This document shows positions 1 to 12,741 of a stretch of DNA of 64,000 nucleotides, in pieces. The stretch is from positions 62,001-126,000 of the forward strand of contig CANNZV010000878.1 of assembly GCA_947561585.1 (NCBI GenBank), written 5' to 3'. The notes under the pieces are model-generated. The model was not told the origin of the DNA, ran no database searches, and saw only the letters and a program-made list of their open reading frames with translations. A program made the translations under genes and the position numbers. This DNA comes from Caprella mutica. Taxonomy: Eukaryota > Arthropoda > Malacostraca > Amphipoda > Caprellidae. The number at the start of each line of letters is the position of its first letter. Within the stretch, counting starts at the first letter, position 1.

Positions 1-24
1 AAAGCCAATGTATCTGGTATACAC

Positions 25-182
25 TGACTTATCGAACAGTTCCACATTGTCGATCATGTATTAAAAGATCTAATAGAACTTTTATTTAAGTGGTAACCAT
101 AAGGATACCAATCAAAATTTAGTTCACTTTTCTTGAATTATCGGAAACGTGTGATTGTTCAATAAGTCAGAACTACCCCTAG
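25..182. mobile_element. Divergent copy of palindromic MITE family (GGTATCC core)
   Basis: Left arm reads as a diverged form of the family terminus (ACAGTTCCACATTGTCGATCA at 38-58), the centre is a decayed GGTAACC/GGATACC palindrome near 103-117, and the right arm ends in AGTCAGAACTACCCCTA. All three parts match intact copies elsewhere in the window (8430-8644, 54164-54316). Confidence 0.6.
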
Positions 183-1691
183 TTCTGAAACATAGAATCA
201 ATTAAATGGACTCCTTAGGTACCTCGAGAGAGCAAACTTTGAAGGTGGTTACCTAAACTTTCCTGATAAATATTTCATGACGAGAATAAAGACATCTTGA
301 TAAAGTATTTAATAATTGGAAAGAATTTATCCTAAGTTCAGAAATTGCTTAGTATTTTAAAGTCCCTGAACTTTCTGCCTATGGCTTGTAATTTCATGAG
401 AAGTCTTAAGTATTTATGTACAGTTACTCAATTAAGATCAATTATTGATTTTCATACATTTTATTGCAGCCATGATTGCGAATTCACTGATACATTCCGA
501 ACCTTCAACAACTGAATGTTGAAAACTCACTTTGCTTTTGAAGTCATAGGTACCGAGAATATTAAAGACAGAATTAAAGAGTATTGAATGGTTCTAAACC
601 AGCGGTATACAGTATTCGATACCATTTTATTTCGTCTATGATATTCTTAAGATCTATGATTTATAAAGCATATTGTCACAAGCCTAGTGACAATATAGTG
701 CCCTTTGTGTGCATTTATTAGGCATCACTTTATAAAGTGTCAGTAAATTCGCAAGCATAACAAAATGCGTTTGGTCTCTGAATTTACTAAACATTTAAAG
801 TAAATTGTAACATTTTCCACACTTTAGCTAACATTCATGTGAGAACTACACAAAAAAACATACAATATATAAAAATTTCTATCCTTGAACTACTGTACAG
901 AACTCTACTAAAAGAAAAAGCCTTTCTATGATGCGTAAACTTTTGAGTAATCGGCAGCTGCTTACACAAACACACGACTTTAAGGATATAGAAAACAGAC
1001 AAAAGTTAAATGTAAACAGACTAAAAGGTGTTAGATGATTTGTGTACGCAGCTCCCATTCATTAAAATAAAGACAATGTAAATGTACTAATAATTGGAAA
1101 AGATAAATATTGGAGATAATGCGTAGCTATGATACAGCAGATAGAGTGTATAGCTTTTTGTAGCCATGATGCAGCACAATGATGAGATGTCGCAGCTAAA
1201 GCCCTCATATCACATGGTCTGAAAAAACAAATACTCAGGTGAACTTTTCTCACACTTCATTTTATCAACTAACAGACGTACATTATTGTGACACACTCTA
1301 GAAACTGTGCATCTAAATGTTATGAAACACCTGAGAAATTAGGGCTAAATGAATAGTCAGTTGTACCGCTAGATGGCGTTGCTGCAGATTTGGTGACAAA
1401 TATTATGAACACAAACGTGACAAACGCACGCACGGAGATTGACATTCATAATTATGTATTTGAATAAGGATTTTTAAAACCAAATAGCTTTATATTGTTT
1501 TATTACTGATGTTCCCTAATGAGTTTATTCACTTTACAGTCAAGGTATAAAAAGCAGCACTAGGTCTTTAAGTTGGCAGGTTTTCTGTAGTTAGTGGCTA
1601 GAGCCTAGAATGTTCATTATTTACTTCTATGGCTAAATAGCAACCAGTTCCATCACTACTCTAAACGCATCAAGTGAATAATTTTTTAATT
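183..1691. other. Intergenic stretch, no gene seen
   Basis: AT-rich sequence downstream of Rab7's 3' end. I see no open frame with splice signals, no tandem array and no clear terminal repeats. A short motif near 1370 (CGCTAGATGGCG) resembles the ends of the foldback element in Rab7 intron 1. Confidence 0.5.
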
Positions 1692-2165
1692 TATTAGGGG
1701 GTTTAACGTTTGCTTCGGAACCAAAGGCCATATCGCTGACGTCAAAAGAAAAATAAGTACAAGGGATTAGAAGAAGCGGTCAGATAGGAAAGTGGCTCCA
1801 TGAACAAAGTCACTTACCACCGTCGGTGACAATCTCATGGATGCAGAAAAGCTACTCTGTGAATGCAGTTACTTACCAAGGAATGTGACAAAATGGGACA
1901 CAAGCACCAGTGGCTGCACTCACGGATGGAAGAGAAAAATGAAGAGGTGATAGTAAATGAAGCCTACGAGCCTACCTAACACAAAATCTAAGACCTCGTA
2001 TTTGAAGAGCATAACCCTAGCGCTATCCTCTAAAACTGCAAGTAGCTTTAAAAATGATAAACATGGTAAAAATGAAAAAAGAAAATCCATAATCCAAATA
2101 ACAACAGTTTGGAGCCCAAGGGACGCCACCCCACTTCTCTTCCATTCACCACAGACAGCTTCAGG
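1692..2165 (-). mobile_element. LINE-type 3'-end fragment, copy 1
   Basis: This block is the reverse complement of 55845-56325 over most of its length, and a shorter third copy lies at 33017-33290. In the minus orientation it ends with GACGTTAAACCCC followed by a TA-rich tail, a 3' end common among arthropod non-LTR retroelements. No reverse transcriptase domain is present. It lies about 100 bp past the Rab7 stop codon, and its AATAAA-containing tail near 1690 might serve as Rab7's poly(A) signal; I see no better one nearer. Family assignment is inferred from the tail and dispersion only. Confidence 0.65.
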
Positions 2166-2262
2166 ATAGAGCCCCTGGGGCTCTCTATACCATGATTTTC
2201 AGGTAATAGTAAATTTTGATATCTTAGATTGAAGAACTTCAAGCTGTTCAATCTCACCTGGA

Positions 2263-3957
<1,695 letters not shown>

Positions 3958-4447
3958 CTAAAGTAGTACAGATTGTACAGTAAGAATGTAGGCATCTTTG
4001 TTTGATATCAAAATAAAATATAAATATCTAGCTACTCAATTATAAAAATTTATTAAAATTTGGTTTAAATTTAAAAAGATATAAATGAAATTGATAAGCT
4101 GTATAATATGATAGTTACATTAACACTAATATTGATAAGAAGTCTTAAAATAAACAATTTGATTCTATCTATATCCATGTGTAATTGTATTCATATTCCA
4201 TGTTATCAGAGAAGAGAGACAAATGACTGTCTGACTCAATGGGGTATCTTCTCTCTTTCACCATAATTCTCATTTTCTACCTCACAGATTTTCATTCTTT
4301 GTAATAATGGCAATCACAAGAATTTTTTTTATCAGTTTAAGTAATTAACTTTACTTTAATTGATTAATTTACCATTCACACCAATTAAAATGAATTTATG
4401 AATTTCTTGAAATTATGATTCAAATTTACAAAATGTTTTCCGTGTTT

Positions 4448-4680
4448 CTGGCTTCAGAGGCTGGCAAACTGTAAGCCAATTTTTGAGCTAAAATTTCTGA
4501 GCCAAGCCATTTTTGCTCATTTTTTGAATATTTCAAGTCAACATTAACATGGGAACATAGGAATTAATTCAAAATTCTAAGCCTAGTTAGACATATCTGA
4601 GTTTTGACTATTTGAAACTAATGAAATGTAAGCCCATTAATTGGCTTCAACTGACATACTCTATTACATGGACTGTTGAA
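4448..4680 (+). repeat. Dispersed repeat, copy 1 (pair with 5168-5400)
   Basis: About 230 bp sharing ordered blocks with 5168-5400: AAGCCAATTTTT, AACATGGGAAC, CATAGGAATTAATTCAAAA, AGACATATCTGA, and TTAATTGGCTT ending in ACTGACATACTCT. Roughly 80 percent similar by eye. Upstream of Rab7; no coding signal. Confidence 0.6.
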
Positions 4681-5021
4681 CTGTCCAAAAGTTTAGAGGG
4701 AGAGACTATAGTCTATAGAGAGAGTCGGACCATAAGAGATGCAGCTTATTTTGAAAATTTGAGACAGTTTGACAAAGTAGGCAGAAAATATTTATTCAAA
4801 CTTTCAAAGTCCATGTTAATTTAACTTATTTAATTACAGAAGATTAAGATAAAAAATAAACATACTAAGTTTAGAACTAAGAACACAAACTTCAAAGTTA
4901 ATATATTCTGAAGAGTGAATTCAAATTTCATTGCATAAAATAACTGCATTGCCATTCTGCAGAATGTGTCTCTTCTCTCACAGAGATTTTAATTTGAGAG
5001 AGTTACTCTCCGACTCTCAGC

Positions 5022-5472
5022 CAGACTGTATTTCATGGTAAATTCCACCGACTTGTCGGTGGAATTTTTCTGCATTGAAAAAAATATATCCTGGCAAAGT
5101 CGGTGGACTTTTAGCTATATATTCTTACGTTACCATTAATTATCGGTGAAAAAATGGTTCAACTGCCATGTTTCAAAGGCTGGAAAATTCTAAGCCAATT
5201 TTTAAGCCAAAATTTCACAAAAATTCTAAGCCAAGCCAATTTGGCTCATTTATGTAAGATTTCAAGCCAAAATAAACATGGGAACTGTGAACATAGGAAT
5301 TAATTCAAAAGTTTAAGCCAATTAGACATATCTGACTTTTGACCTTTTGAAATCTAAGCCAATTAATTGGCTTTAACTGACATACTCTGTAGATTGTAAC
5401 TTGGAATTTATGGTGGATTAATTCAGTTTTTTCAAAAAGTCAGTGGAATTTTGTTCACCAAATACAGACTGG
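5022..5472. mobile_element. CCAGACTGTATTT-terminated MITE
   Basis: Begins CCAGACTGTATTTCATGG and ends CACCAAATACAGACTGG, an imperfect terminal inverted repeat. It contains the hairpin TTCCACCGACTTGTCGGTGG at 5044-5063. The same element, broken by a hAT-like insertion, occurs at 19242-19709, so this copy acts as an empty-site reference. It has the second copy of the 230-bp dispersed repeat (5168-5400) inside it. Confidence 0.6.
5168..5400 (+). repeat. Dispersed repeat, copy 2
   Basis: Direct-orientation partner of 4448-4680, with the same order of shared blocks, nested inside the CCAGACTG element. Confidence 0.6.
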
Positions 5473-5525
5473 ACTGAGTGAGTGGACTCTCAGTAGTGTA
5501 GCAGATTCAGAATCTCCTGCACTCT

Positions 5526-6700
5526 GAAGCTAAATTAATGGTAACTTGGAATTAATTCAGAATCTCACAGCTAAATTAATGGTAACTTGGAATTAATTCA
5601 GAATCTCACAGCTAAATTAATGGTAACTTGGAATTAATTCAGAATCTCACAGCTAAATTAATGATAACTTGGAATTAATTCAGAATCTCACAGCTAAATT
5701 AATGATAACTTGGAATTAATTCAGAATCTCACAGCTATATTAATGGTAACTTGGAATTAATTCAGAATCTCACAGCTAAATTAATGGTAACTTGGAATTA
5801 ATTCAGAATCCAAGTAAAATAGTATGTCTCATAAACTCGCCATTTGTCTCTCCAGCTCTCTCCAAAATTCAACAAATTCTCTCCAAAATGATCAAATTTT
5901 CATAAATTCTCTCCAAAATAACATTGTAGCATAGGAGAAAAATAGATAAAACTCGCCATTTGCATTTGAAGGGCTCAAAATAACTGTCACAAACTTGCCA
6001 TTAAAATGGCGAGTTTGGACATGCTTTATTACTTGGTTCAGAATCTCACAGCTAAATTAATGATAACTTGGAATTAATTCAGAATCTCACAGCTAAATTA
6101 ATGGTAACTTGGAATTAATTCAGAATCTCACAGCTAAATTAATGGTAACTTGGAATTAATTCAGAATCTCACAGCTAAATTAATGGTAACTTGGAATTAA
6201 TTCAGAATCTCACAGCTAAATTAATGGTAACTTCAAGTTACCATTAATTAATTGGTTAGTTAGTTAGTTAGAATTAATTAATTCCAAGTTACTAACTTGG
6301 AATTAATTCAGAATCTCACAGCTAAATTAATGGTAACTTCAAGTTACCATTAATTAATTGGTTAGTTAGTTAGTTAGTTAGAATTAATTAATTCCAAGTT
6401 ACTAACTTGGAATTAATTCAGAATCTCACAGCTAAATTAATGGTAACTTGGAATTAATTCAGAATCTCACAGCTAAATTAATGGTAACTTGGAATTAATT
6501 CAGAATCTCACAGCTAAATTAATGGTAACTTGGAATTAATTCAGAATCTCACAGCTAAATTAATGGTAACTTGGAATTAATTCAGAATCTCACAGCTATA
6601 TTAATGGTAACTTGGAATTAATTCAGAATCTCACAGCTAAATTAATGGTAACTTCAACTTGGAATTAATTCAGAATCTCACAGCTAAACTAATGGTAACA
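5526..6700. repeat. 41-bp minisatellite, interrupted
   Basis: Tandem units of 41 bp containing GGAATTAATTCAGAATCTCA and CAGCTAAATTAATGGTAAC. The array is interrupted by a hAT-like insertion (5810-6036) and twice by a palindromic spacer (about 6231-6300 and 6343-6414) built on GGTAACTTCAAGTTACC and GTTAG repeats. Confidence 0.97.
5810..6036 (+). mobile_element. hAT-like MITE (CCAAGTAA family), copy 1
   Basis: 227 bp with ends CCAAGTAAAATAG and its near inverse TTATTACTTGG, flanked on both sides by TTCAGAAT, a perfect 8-bp target duplication within the 41-bp array. Eight-bp duplications are typical of the hAT superfamily. Internal AACTCGCCATT blocks are shared with the copies at 19265-19491 and 19995-20242. 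No coding capacity. Confidence 0.9.
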
Positions 6701-6719
6701 TAGGAATTAATTCATGATC

Positions 6720-7095
6720 TCCCACAAAGATCTCCTATTTCTAATATTCAATCAAAAACTGCCTCATAGAGTCTTGGAAAAATCATCATAAAATGTTCCA
6801 TATTCTGCAGACTCACTGGCACACATTGCAGAGAGAGATGAATTCATACATAATTATTCAATTTTCATCAAATTGCCAGTAAAATATTTACATCATGTAT
6901 GATGTAAATATAGGAAGAAATCAAATATTGTTTGCACAGAAATGATAAAAATGTCCCATAGTTTGAGGCTGGGAATTAAAAACTGGCAAAGTGTAAAATG
7001 ATGAAATCCTCTTCCTCTGCTCTGGTTAAACATTTATCAATTTGAAAATTTAAGAGTCAAAATATTAAAGTAAACCTATAGCTACCTACATTATT
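6720..7095. other. Gene-less AT-rich stretch with degenerate MITE-like end
   Basis: Contains a decayed TTCTGCAGACT terminus near 6802 related to the CCAGTCTGCAGA family. I see nothing else that can be named. Confidence 0.4.
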
Positions 7096-7100
7096 CTTAT

Positions 7101-7440
7101 ATTATCGATAATGTATAAATGCTCGAAATGACGCAACACACCCCATAGAAGTTCCTAAAGCTCTACGCAGACCCTCAGAGGCACTCTTTACTCTTTGTAA
7201 ACAAGGGCCTAAATCACCTCATCAGCTGATGCCAAACGGAACACTTATTATCTTATATGTACATTATAGAACATACAGAAACATCAAAGAATTTACACAC
7301 AGATATTTATCTACCATCAGATAAATTAATCACTAGAACTAATCATAAATAGAAGCATATATAGCGACTGAGTGGACTTTGTGGTAGAGGTTCGTCGTTA
7401 TCTGCGCAGTCACGGGAGGACATTTAATATGACGTCATAA
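7101..7440 (-). promoter_or_regulatory. Candidate Rab7 promoter region
   Basis: Within 130 bp there is a DRE-type site TTATCGATAAT (about 7102-7112) and ATCAGCTGAT (7221-7230), a perfect match to the insect core-promoter E-box motif; a CRE-like TGACGTCA follows at 7431-7438. These motifs mark insect housekeeping promoters. The stretch is less AT-rich than its surroundings and lies 3.2 kb upstream of the Rab7 ATG, so a non-coding first exon here is plausible. A clear 5' splice donor was not identified. Confidence 0.35.
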
Positions 7441-8429
7441 ATGAGAGCTAAACAAGTCCCTAACGTAATTCTTTGTGCTAACATTATATATAAATAAATT
7501 ACCATGAGCAATTTAATAGATACTATAATTAGATTTAGATATATTTAATCAGTATAGTGTTAATTCCCATCTGTATATCATCGAAATACATAATTTAAAT
7601 GAATAATAAAATAGATATTCACAGTATTGGAATCTTTTATGAGTCTGGGTAGGGTAATTAGAATATTAGCCTTTTCTGTTAAATAGGGAAATAAAATTGG
7701 AAAGAAACTTTTTTATTTATGGAAAATAAACTATGTTAAAAAGAAACATATTTTATTTATATATGATTTGAAATCTCGCATAATTAATGAGTCAAAAATG
7801 TATTAATTTTATTGCAGAAATTTAATAATAGGTCCTATAGAACATATCATTCAAGAGTCGAGAATTGATAATTTAATTCTGTAGAAAATAGTTTTTACCT
7901 ACCATTAACGTCAGGGCATTAATATTAATTCATATCGCGGAAAATTATTGATACTATAATGAATGGTTGCTAAGTACTTTGTAAAGGTTATCAATAAGGA
8001 GTCAGAGGTTAAACTACCAAACGAGTGATAATATCAATAATGATGATCCTATAATGTTTCTAATTAACTGCCAAAGTCAACATTTTATATTTATTTAAAA
8101 AGATGGACATTGAAAGAAGATTGTGAAGATAACGAAAATAGAGGAATATTAATTAGAAGTTAGGTAAGTATTCAATTGAAAATTAAAGGGCTAGTGCGCG
8201 TAAAATCATACTTCTAGAAGAAAATGTACTAATTAATTAATTGTATTATATAATGAGATTAATAATTACCCAACAAAATCATTGGTTTCCTAACAAAATC
8301 ATTTGTGGCATTAGCATAGATATAATACCATTTTTTCTTCTAAGATTATCGTACAGTTGAACCTGTTTAGTTGCGTAAAAAAAATCATTGTGTGAAATTA
8401 TCGTGACCTGACCGATAGGGAAAGTAATG
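7441..8429. other. Intergenic, no gene seen
   Basis: Very AT-rich, with no open frame above about 60 codons, no array and no terminal repeat that I could recognise. Confidence 0.5.
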
Positions 8430-8644
8430 AGGCTAAGTTCCGAGTTATTGGACAGTTACACATTAACGATCATATAGGGAAAAACAATACTATTTAACTT
8501 AAATGTTAATTGGTATCCATGATACCTATATAAGTATCATGGATACCAATTAAATAACGAGTTTAAAAGTGTTACCTATATACTTTTTTCTTATATGATC
8601 TGATCGAAAATGTGGAACCGACCAAAAAGTCAGAACTTACCCTA
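8430..8644. mobile_element. Palindromic MITE family, near-complete copy
   Basis: Left terminus CTAAGTTCCGAGTTATTGGA, right terminus GTCAGAACTTACCCTA, subterminal GATCATATA / TATATGATC, and a central inverted pair ATTGGTATCCATGATACC / GTATCATGGATACCAAT at 8510-8551. This is one of the clearest copies and shows the full design of the family. Confidence 0.85.
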
Positions 8645-8789
8645 GAGTTCTTGAAGAAATAGAAGTAATATGTTTGCGGTTTAAAAAGACAATATAACCT
8701 AGCTATTTGTCCATTAAAAACAAAGTGGAAATAATTACTAACTTAGTATATGACTTCAATAGACGATATATTGTCAAACAAATAATGTA

Positions 8790-9147
8790 ACTAGATGACT
8801 GGCACTGTAGAGCGCATACTCATGCCGCCGCTTATGAATGACCTTGACCATCCAATAATCCTTAAATTGAGTTATAAATGACCTTGACCATCCAATAATC
8901 CTTAAATTGAGTTATAAATGACCTTGACCATCCAATAATCCTTAAATTGAGTTATAAATGACCTTGACCATCCAATAATCCTTAAATTGAGTTATAAATG
9001 ACCTTGACCTTTGATCCACTCACTCCCAAAATCTAATGAAATTGTTCCTGGATAATGACCAATCTTCCCACCAAATTTCAGGCAAGTTGCTTCGATGCTT
9101 TTTGAGTTATGCAAATAACAAGATGATAAATAAATAAATGCCCACCA
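8790..9147 (+). mobile_element. SINE-like dispersed element with internal expansion
   Basis: Starts near GTAACTAGATGACTGGCACT and ends AACAAGATGATAAATAAATA, a short A-rich tail of retroposon type. A copy in inverse orientation lies at 63035-63385, also starting with ACTAGAT and ending in the same tail. In this copy an internal segment has expanded into four 40-bp tandem units. No tRNA-like head was confirmed, so SINE versus LINE 3' fragment is open. Confidence 0.6.
8839..9000 (+). repeat. 40-bp tandem repeat, 4 copies
   Basis: Unit begins ATGACCTTGACCATCCAATA and recurs every 40 bp with almost no divergence, inside the SINE-like element; the copy at 63 kb lacks this expansion. Confidence 0.95.
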
Positions 9148-9601
9148 AAACATAACCATTCGCAATTTGAAAACATATTGAATACCATAGTATCCAAGTA
9201 TATATTTTATGCATGCATAGTTATAACGATTATTGTAATAAATGGTGGAATTATAAATGAATAAAAGGTCAATTTATTCAAAACTTCAATTGCTATTTTT
9301 TTATTCTAATACATTTTAAAAGTGAAGTTACTAAAGTATGTAAGATATATTCAGATTGTAATACTCATTTTTACCAGCTCCCGTCCATATTAACAATGCA
9401 ATAATTGATGTAAATAATTCCAATGATTTACATGGTGTGGCTGCTAGGCCACTGTGTCAAAATTATCCTCAGTGGCAATTTTCCGGGTGGCAGTTTTCCC
9501 ACAGTGGCAGTTTTCCCGGGTGCAATCTTCCCAGTGGCAATTTTTCGCGCACGGATTTACCTATCACTGTTGTCTGTTTCAGAATAATCGTAACTCGTGA
9601 C

Positions 9602-9685
9602 TATAAATAAATATAGGTACCAGTCAAACTCCATTGGGAAAACTTGCCTCCGTTATACTAATTTGTCAAGATGAAAACTCAAGGT
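9602..9685 (+). promoter_or_regulatory. Candidate TATA promoter and tiny first coding exon
   Basis: TATAAATA lies at 9602-9609; about 60 bp later ATGAAAACTCAAG (9671-9683) is followed directly by the strong donor GTAAGT. A possible phase-matched acceptor is at about 11246 (TTCACCCTAG), opening a frame that runs to a stop near 11367. If spliced this would encode a short peptide, with the 31-bp minisatellite filling the intron. This rests on splice-site appearance only; I do not recognise the product. Confidence 0.25.
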
Positions 9686-9735
9686 AAGTTACATTAAAGA
9701 TAATCTTTATTGGTAGATAGTTATCATAGCCATTG

Positions 9736-11107
9736 TGAATTAGCCCTATCTACTATTAGTGACGTATGTCTTAGCCCTAGCTACTATTAGTGAGGTATGT
9801 CTTAGCACTAGCTACTATTAGTGACGTATGTCTTAGCACTAGCTACTATTAGTGAGGTATGTCTTAGCCCTAGCTACTATTAGTGACGTATGTCTTAGCA
9901 CTAGCAACTATTAGTGAGGTATGTCTTAGCCCTAGCTACTATTAGTGACGTATGTCTTAGCCCTATCTACTATTAGTGACGTATGTCTTAGCACTAGCTA
10001 CTATTAGTGACGTATGTCTTAGCACTAGCTACTATTAGTGACGTATGTCTTAGCCCTAGCTACTATTAGTGACGTATGTCTTAGCACTAGCTACTATTAG
10101 TGACGTATGTCTTAGCACTAGCAACTATTAGTGAGGTATGTCTTAGCCCTAGCTACTATTAGTGACGTATGTCTTAGCACTAGCTACTATTAGTGAGGTA
10201 TGTCTTAGCCCTAGCTACTATTAGTGACGTATGTCTTAGCACTAGCTACTATTAGTGACGTATGTCTTAGCACTAGCTACTATTAGTGACGTATGTCTTA
10301 GCACTAGCTACTATTAGTGAGGTATGTCTTAGCCCTAGCTACTATTAGTGACGTATGTCTTAGCCCTATCTACTATTAGTGACGTATGTCTTAGCACTAG
10401 CTACTATTAGTGACGTATGTCTTAGCACTAGCTACTATTAGTGACGTATGTCTTAGCCCTAGCTACTATTAGTGACGTATGTCTTAGCACTAGCTACTAT
10501 TAGTGACGTATGTCTTAGCACTAGCTACTATTAGTGACGTATGTCTTAGCACTAGCTACTATTAGTGACGTATGTCTTAGCACTAGCTACTATTAGTGAC
10601 GTATGTCTTAGCACTAGCTACTATTAGTGACGTATGTCTTAGCACTAGCTACTATTAGTGACGTATGTCTTAGCCCTATCTACTATTAGTGACGTATGTC
10701 TTAGCACTAGCTACTATTAGTGACGTATGTCTTAGCACTAGCTACTATTAGTGACGTATGTCTTAGCCCTAGCTACTATTAGTGACGTATGTCTTAGCCC
10801 TAGCTACTATTAGTGACGTATGTCTTAGCCCTAGCTACTATTAGTGACGTATGTCTTAGCACTAGCTACTATTAGTGACGTATGTCTTAGCCCTAGCTAC
10901 TATTAGTGACGTATGTCTTAGCCCTAGCTACTATTAGTGACGTATGTCTTAGCCCTATCTACTATTAGTGACGTATGTCTTAGCACTAGCTACTATTAGT
11001 GACGTATGTCTTAGCCCTATCTACTATTAGTGACGTATGTCTTAGCACTAGCTACTATTAGTGACGTATGTCTTAGCCCTATCTACTATTAGTGACGTAT
11101 GTCTTAG
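9736..11107. repeat. 31-bp minisatellite, about 44 copies
   Basis: Unit contains TAGCTACTATTAGTGACGTA and a variable CTTAGCCC/CTTAGCAC block. Variants (AGCTA/ATCTA, GACG/GAGG) recur in a higher-order pattern, implying duplication of multi-unit blocks. Each unit carries a TGACGTA CRE-like half site. Confidence 0.98.
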
Positions 11108-11112
11108 CAAAC

Positions 11113-11222
11113 GATGTTTATCCTTTATTTACTATAGGGAGAGTTTATCCTTTATTTACTATAGGGAGAGTTTATCCTTTATTTACTATAGGGAGAGTTT
11201 ATCCTTTATTTACTATAGCAAG
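11113..11222. repeat. 27-bp tandem repeat, 4 copies
   Basis: Unit GTTTATCCTTTATTTACTAT plus AGGGAGA, abutting the 31-bp array; the last copy is diverged (AGCAAGAGG). Confidence 0.95.
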
Positions 11223-11239
11223 AGGTCATCCTTTATTCA

Positions 11240-12735
11240 CCCTAGGCAGTTCATCTATAACCTTTACGCAGTCTGAGAAGGTGTATGGTTTAACTTTGTT
11301 AGAAATGGCAGTCGGGTGTGGATCTCCTCAGTACTTTTCCTACCATTTGACCACACGAAACTGTTAAGGCAAACTGCTTAGGCGGAATGCAAGAGATGAC
11401 CCCTTAGCTACAGCTTCATAGGTCGTCTCACAGCGTACACACACTCTGTACGCTCACCTTGCCTTACTAGTTTTTCTACCTTCATTTGGCCAAGTTATTA
11501 AGGGCTGAATTAATGATGAAATAACTAACCATATTAAGAAATTAAGTGCCTCGTAGTGAATTGATGCCATTAAGCACTTTAATGAGAGGATAGCTGGTTA
11601 GAGTAATTAGTTCATGGCGAAATAGGTTGCTAATCTTATAGGTCACTGAGGCAATGATCGAACTTATCGCACAGCTTTTTGTCACTGTGGGTTGAGACAC
11701 TAAAGTGACTAATGTTAAAGTGGCTATGTGTTCTGCTAATGATTTGGAGCAACCTGATAGTCGTGTGAGTTCCATAGGTGTAGTTCATTTAGGTATAATT
11801 CCTTTAGGTGTAATGCCCTCGTCTGGCCGTCTTTCCCATCCAAGTATCACCATCAAAGAGGCAGCACTAAAATCACAGCAATGTACTTAACCCATTGCAC
11901 ACCATTCCTATCATTTCTCTATTATTTGCAAGAATTAGTCCCAATGTCTCCCCATTATTACCATTAAAAGTCTCCTCAAAGCAATCTCTATTGCTAGTGT
12001 TTCTTTTCATTTTGCTGCAAACCTCATGAATTTTAATAGATAGTATTCCATTCTATTTGATTTTGAAGATTGTTTCAATCAAAACTCTCAAATAACATAA
12101 TTACTTCCGACTTGCTAATTTTCAGTTGAAAGAAAATGAATGTACACTGTTTGTTTCGGATGTCAGATAGGTAGGTACATTCAATCCATTATTAAATATT
12201 CGTTTTAAGGTATAAAATAGGAGAAACTTATTATAGTTTATACACCTCAGGGAATAATTTACACCCTATACGAAGACAGGGCAGGAATTGTTTTTTTTAT
12301 AGAATTCAAATTGTAAATCAAAACAAAGAGTGTACAATCTTTTTCTTTAGCGTCATAATAGTGTTTCGTACAATTGTTGTGCACAGTGTATTGCAAACAA
12401 ATATATATTGCTCTGAATTTTATGCAGTTTGCAGAATAATGATCATATACTTTAGTTCTACAATATTATGTAATAAACTCATTTTTTTCTCGGAGACTGG
12501 ATGGACCTTCAACATTTTCCCTGTGATTGTGACATTGAAAATGTGAATGAAGCATTTGCTGTCCGTACACTGATTGCCTCTAACATTCTTAATTGGTTAT
12601 ATCTTATATCAAGTGAATATATAGCAATGTATATAAATGTAACAGTATGTATAATGTATATTAATATAAAGGAGTACGGGCCATAACTTCCCAAGCAGTA
12701 ATTGAGTGAAGTAAGTCACTCCCTTGTGGAAAAAC
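11240..12735. other. Non-repetitive stretch, no confident gene
   Basis: One frame stays open from the preceding array to 11367, discussed as a possible second exon. Elsewhere only frames of about 60-77 codons without supporting splice sites are present. No transposon termini recognised. Confidence 0.4.
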
Positions 12736-12741
12736 TCCTGC

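Noticed and set aside
1920..2129. 69-codon frame inside the LINE-like fragment as host gene
   Set aside because: The frame is shared only with the repeat copy at 56 kb and has no domain I can name.
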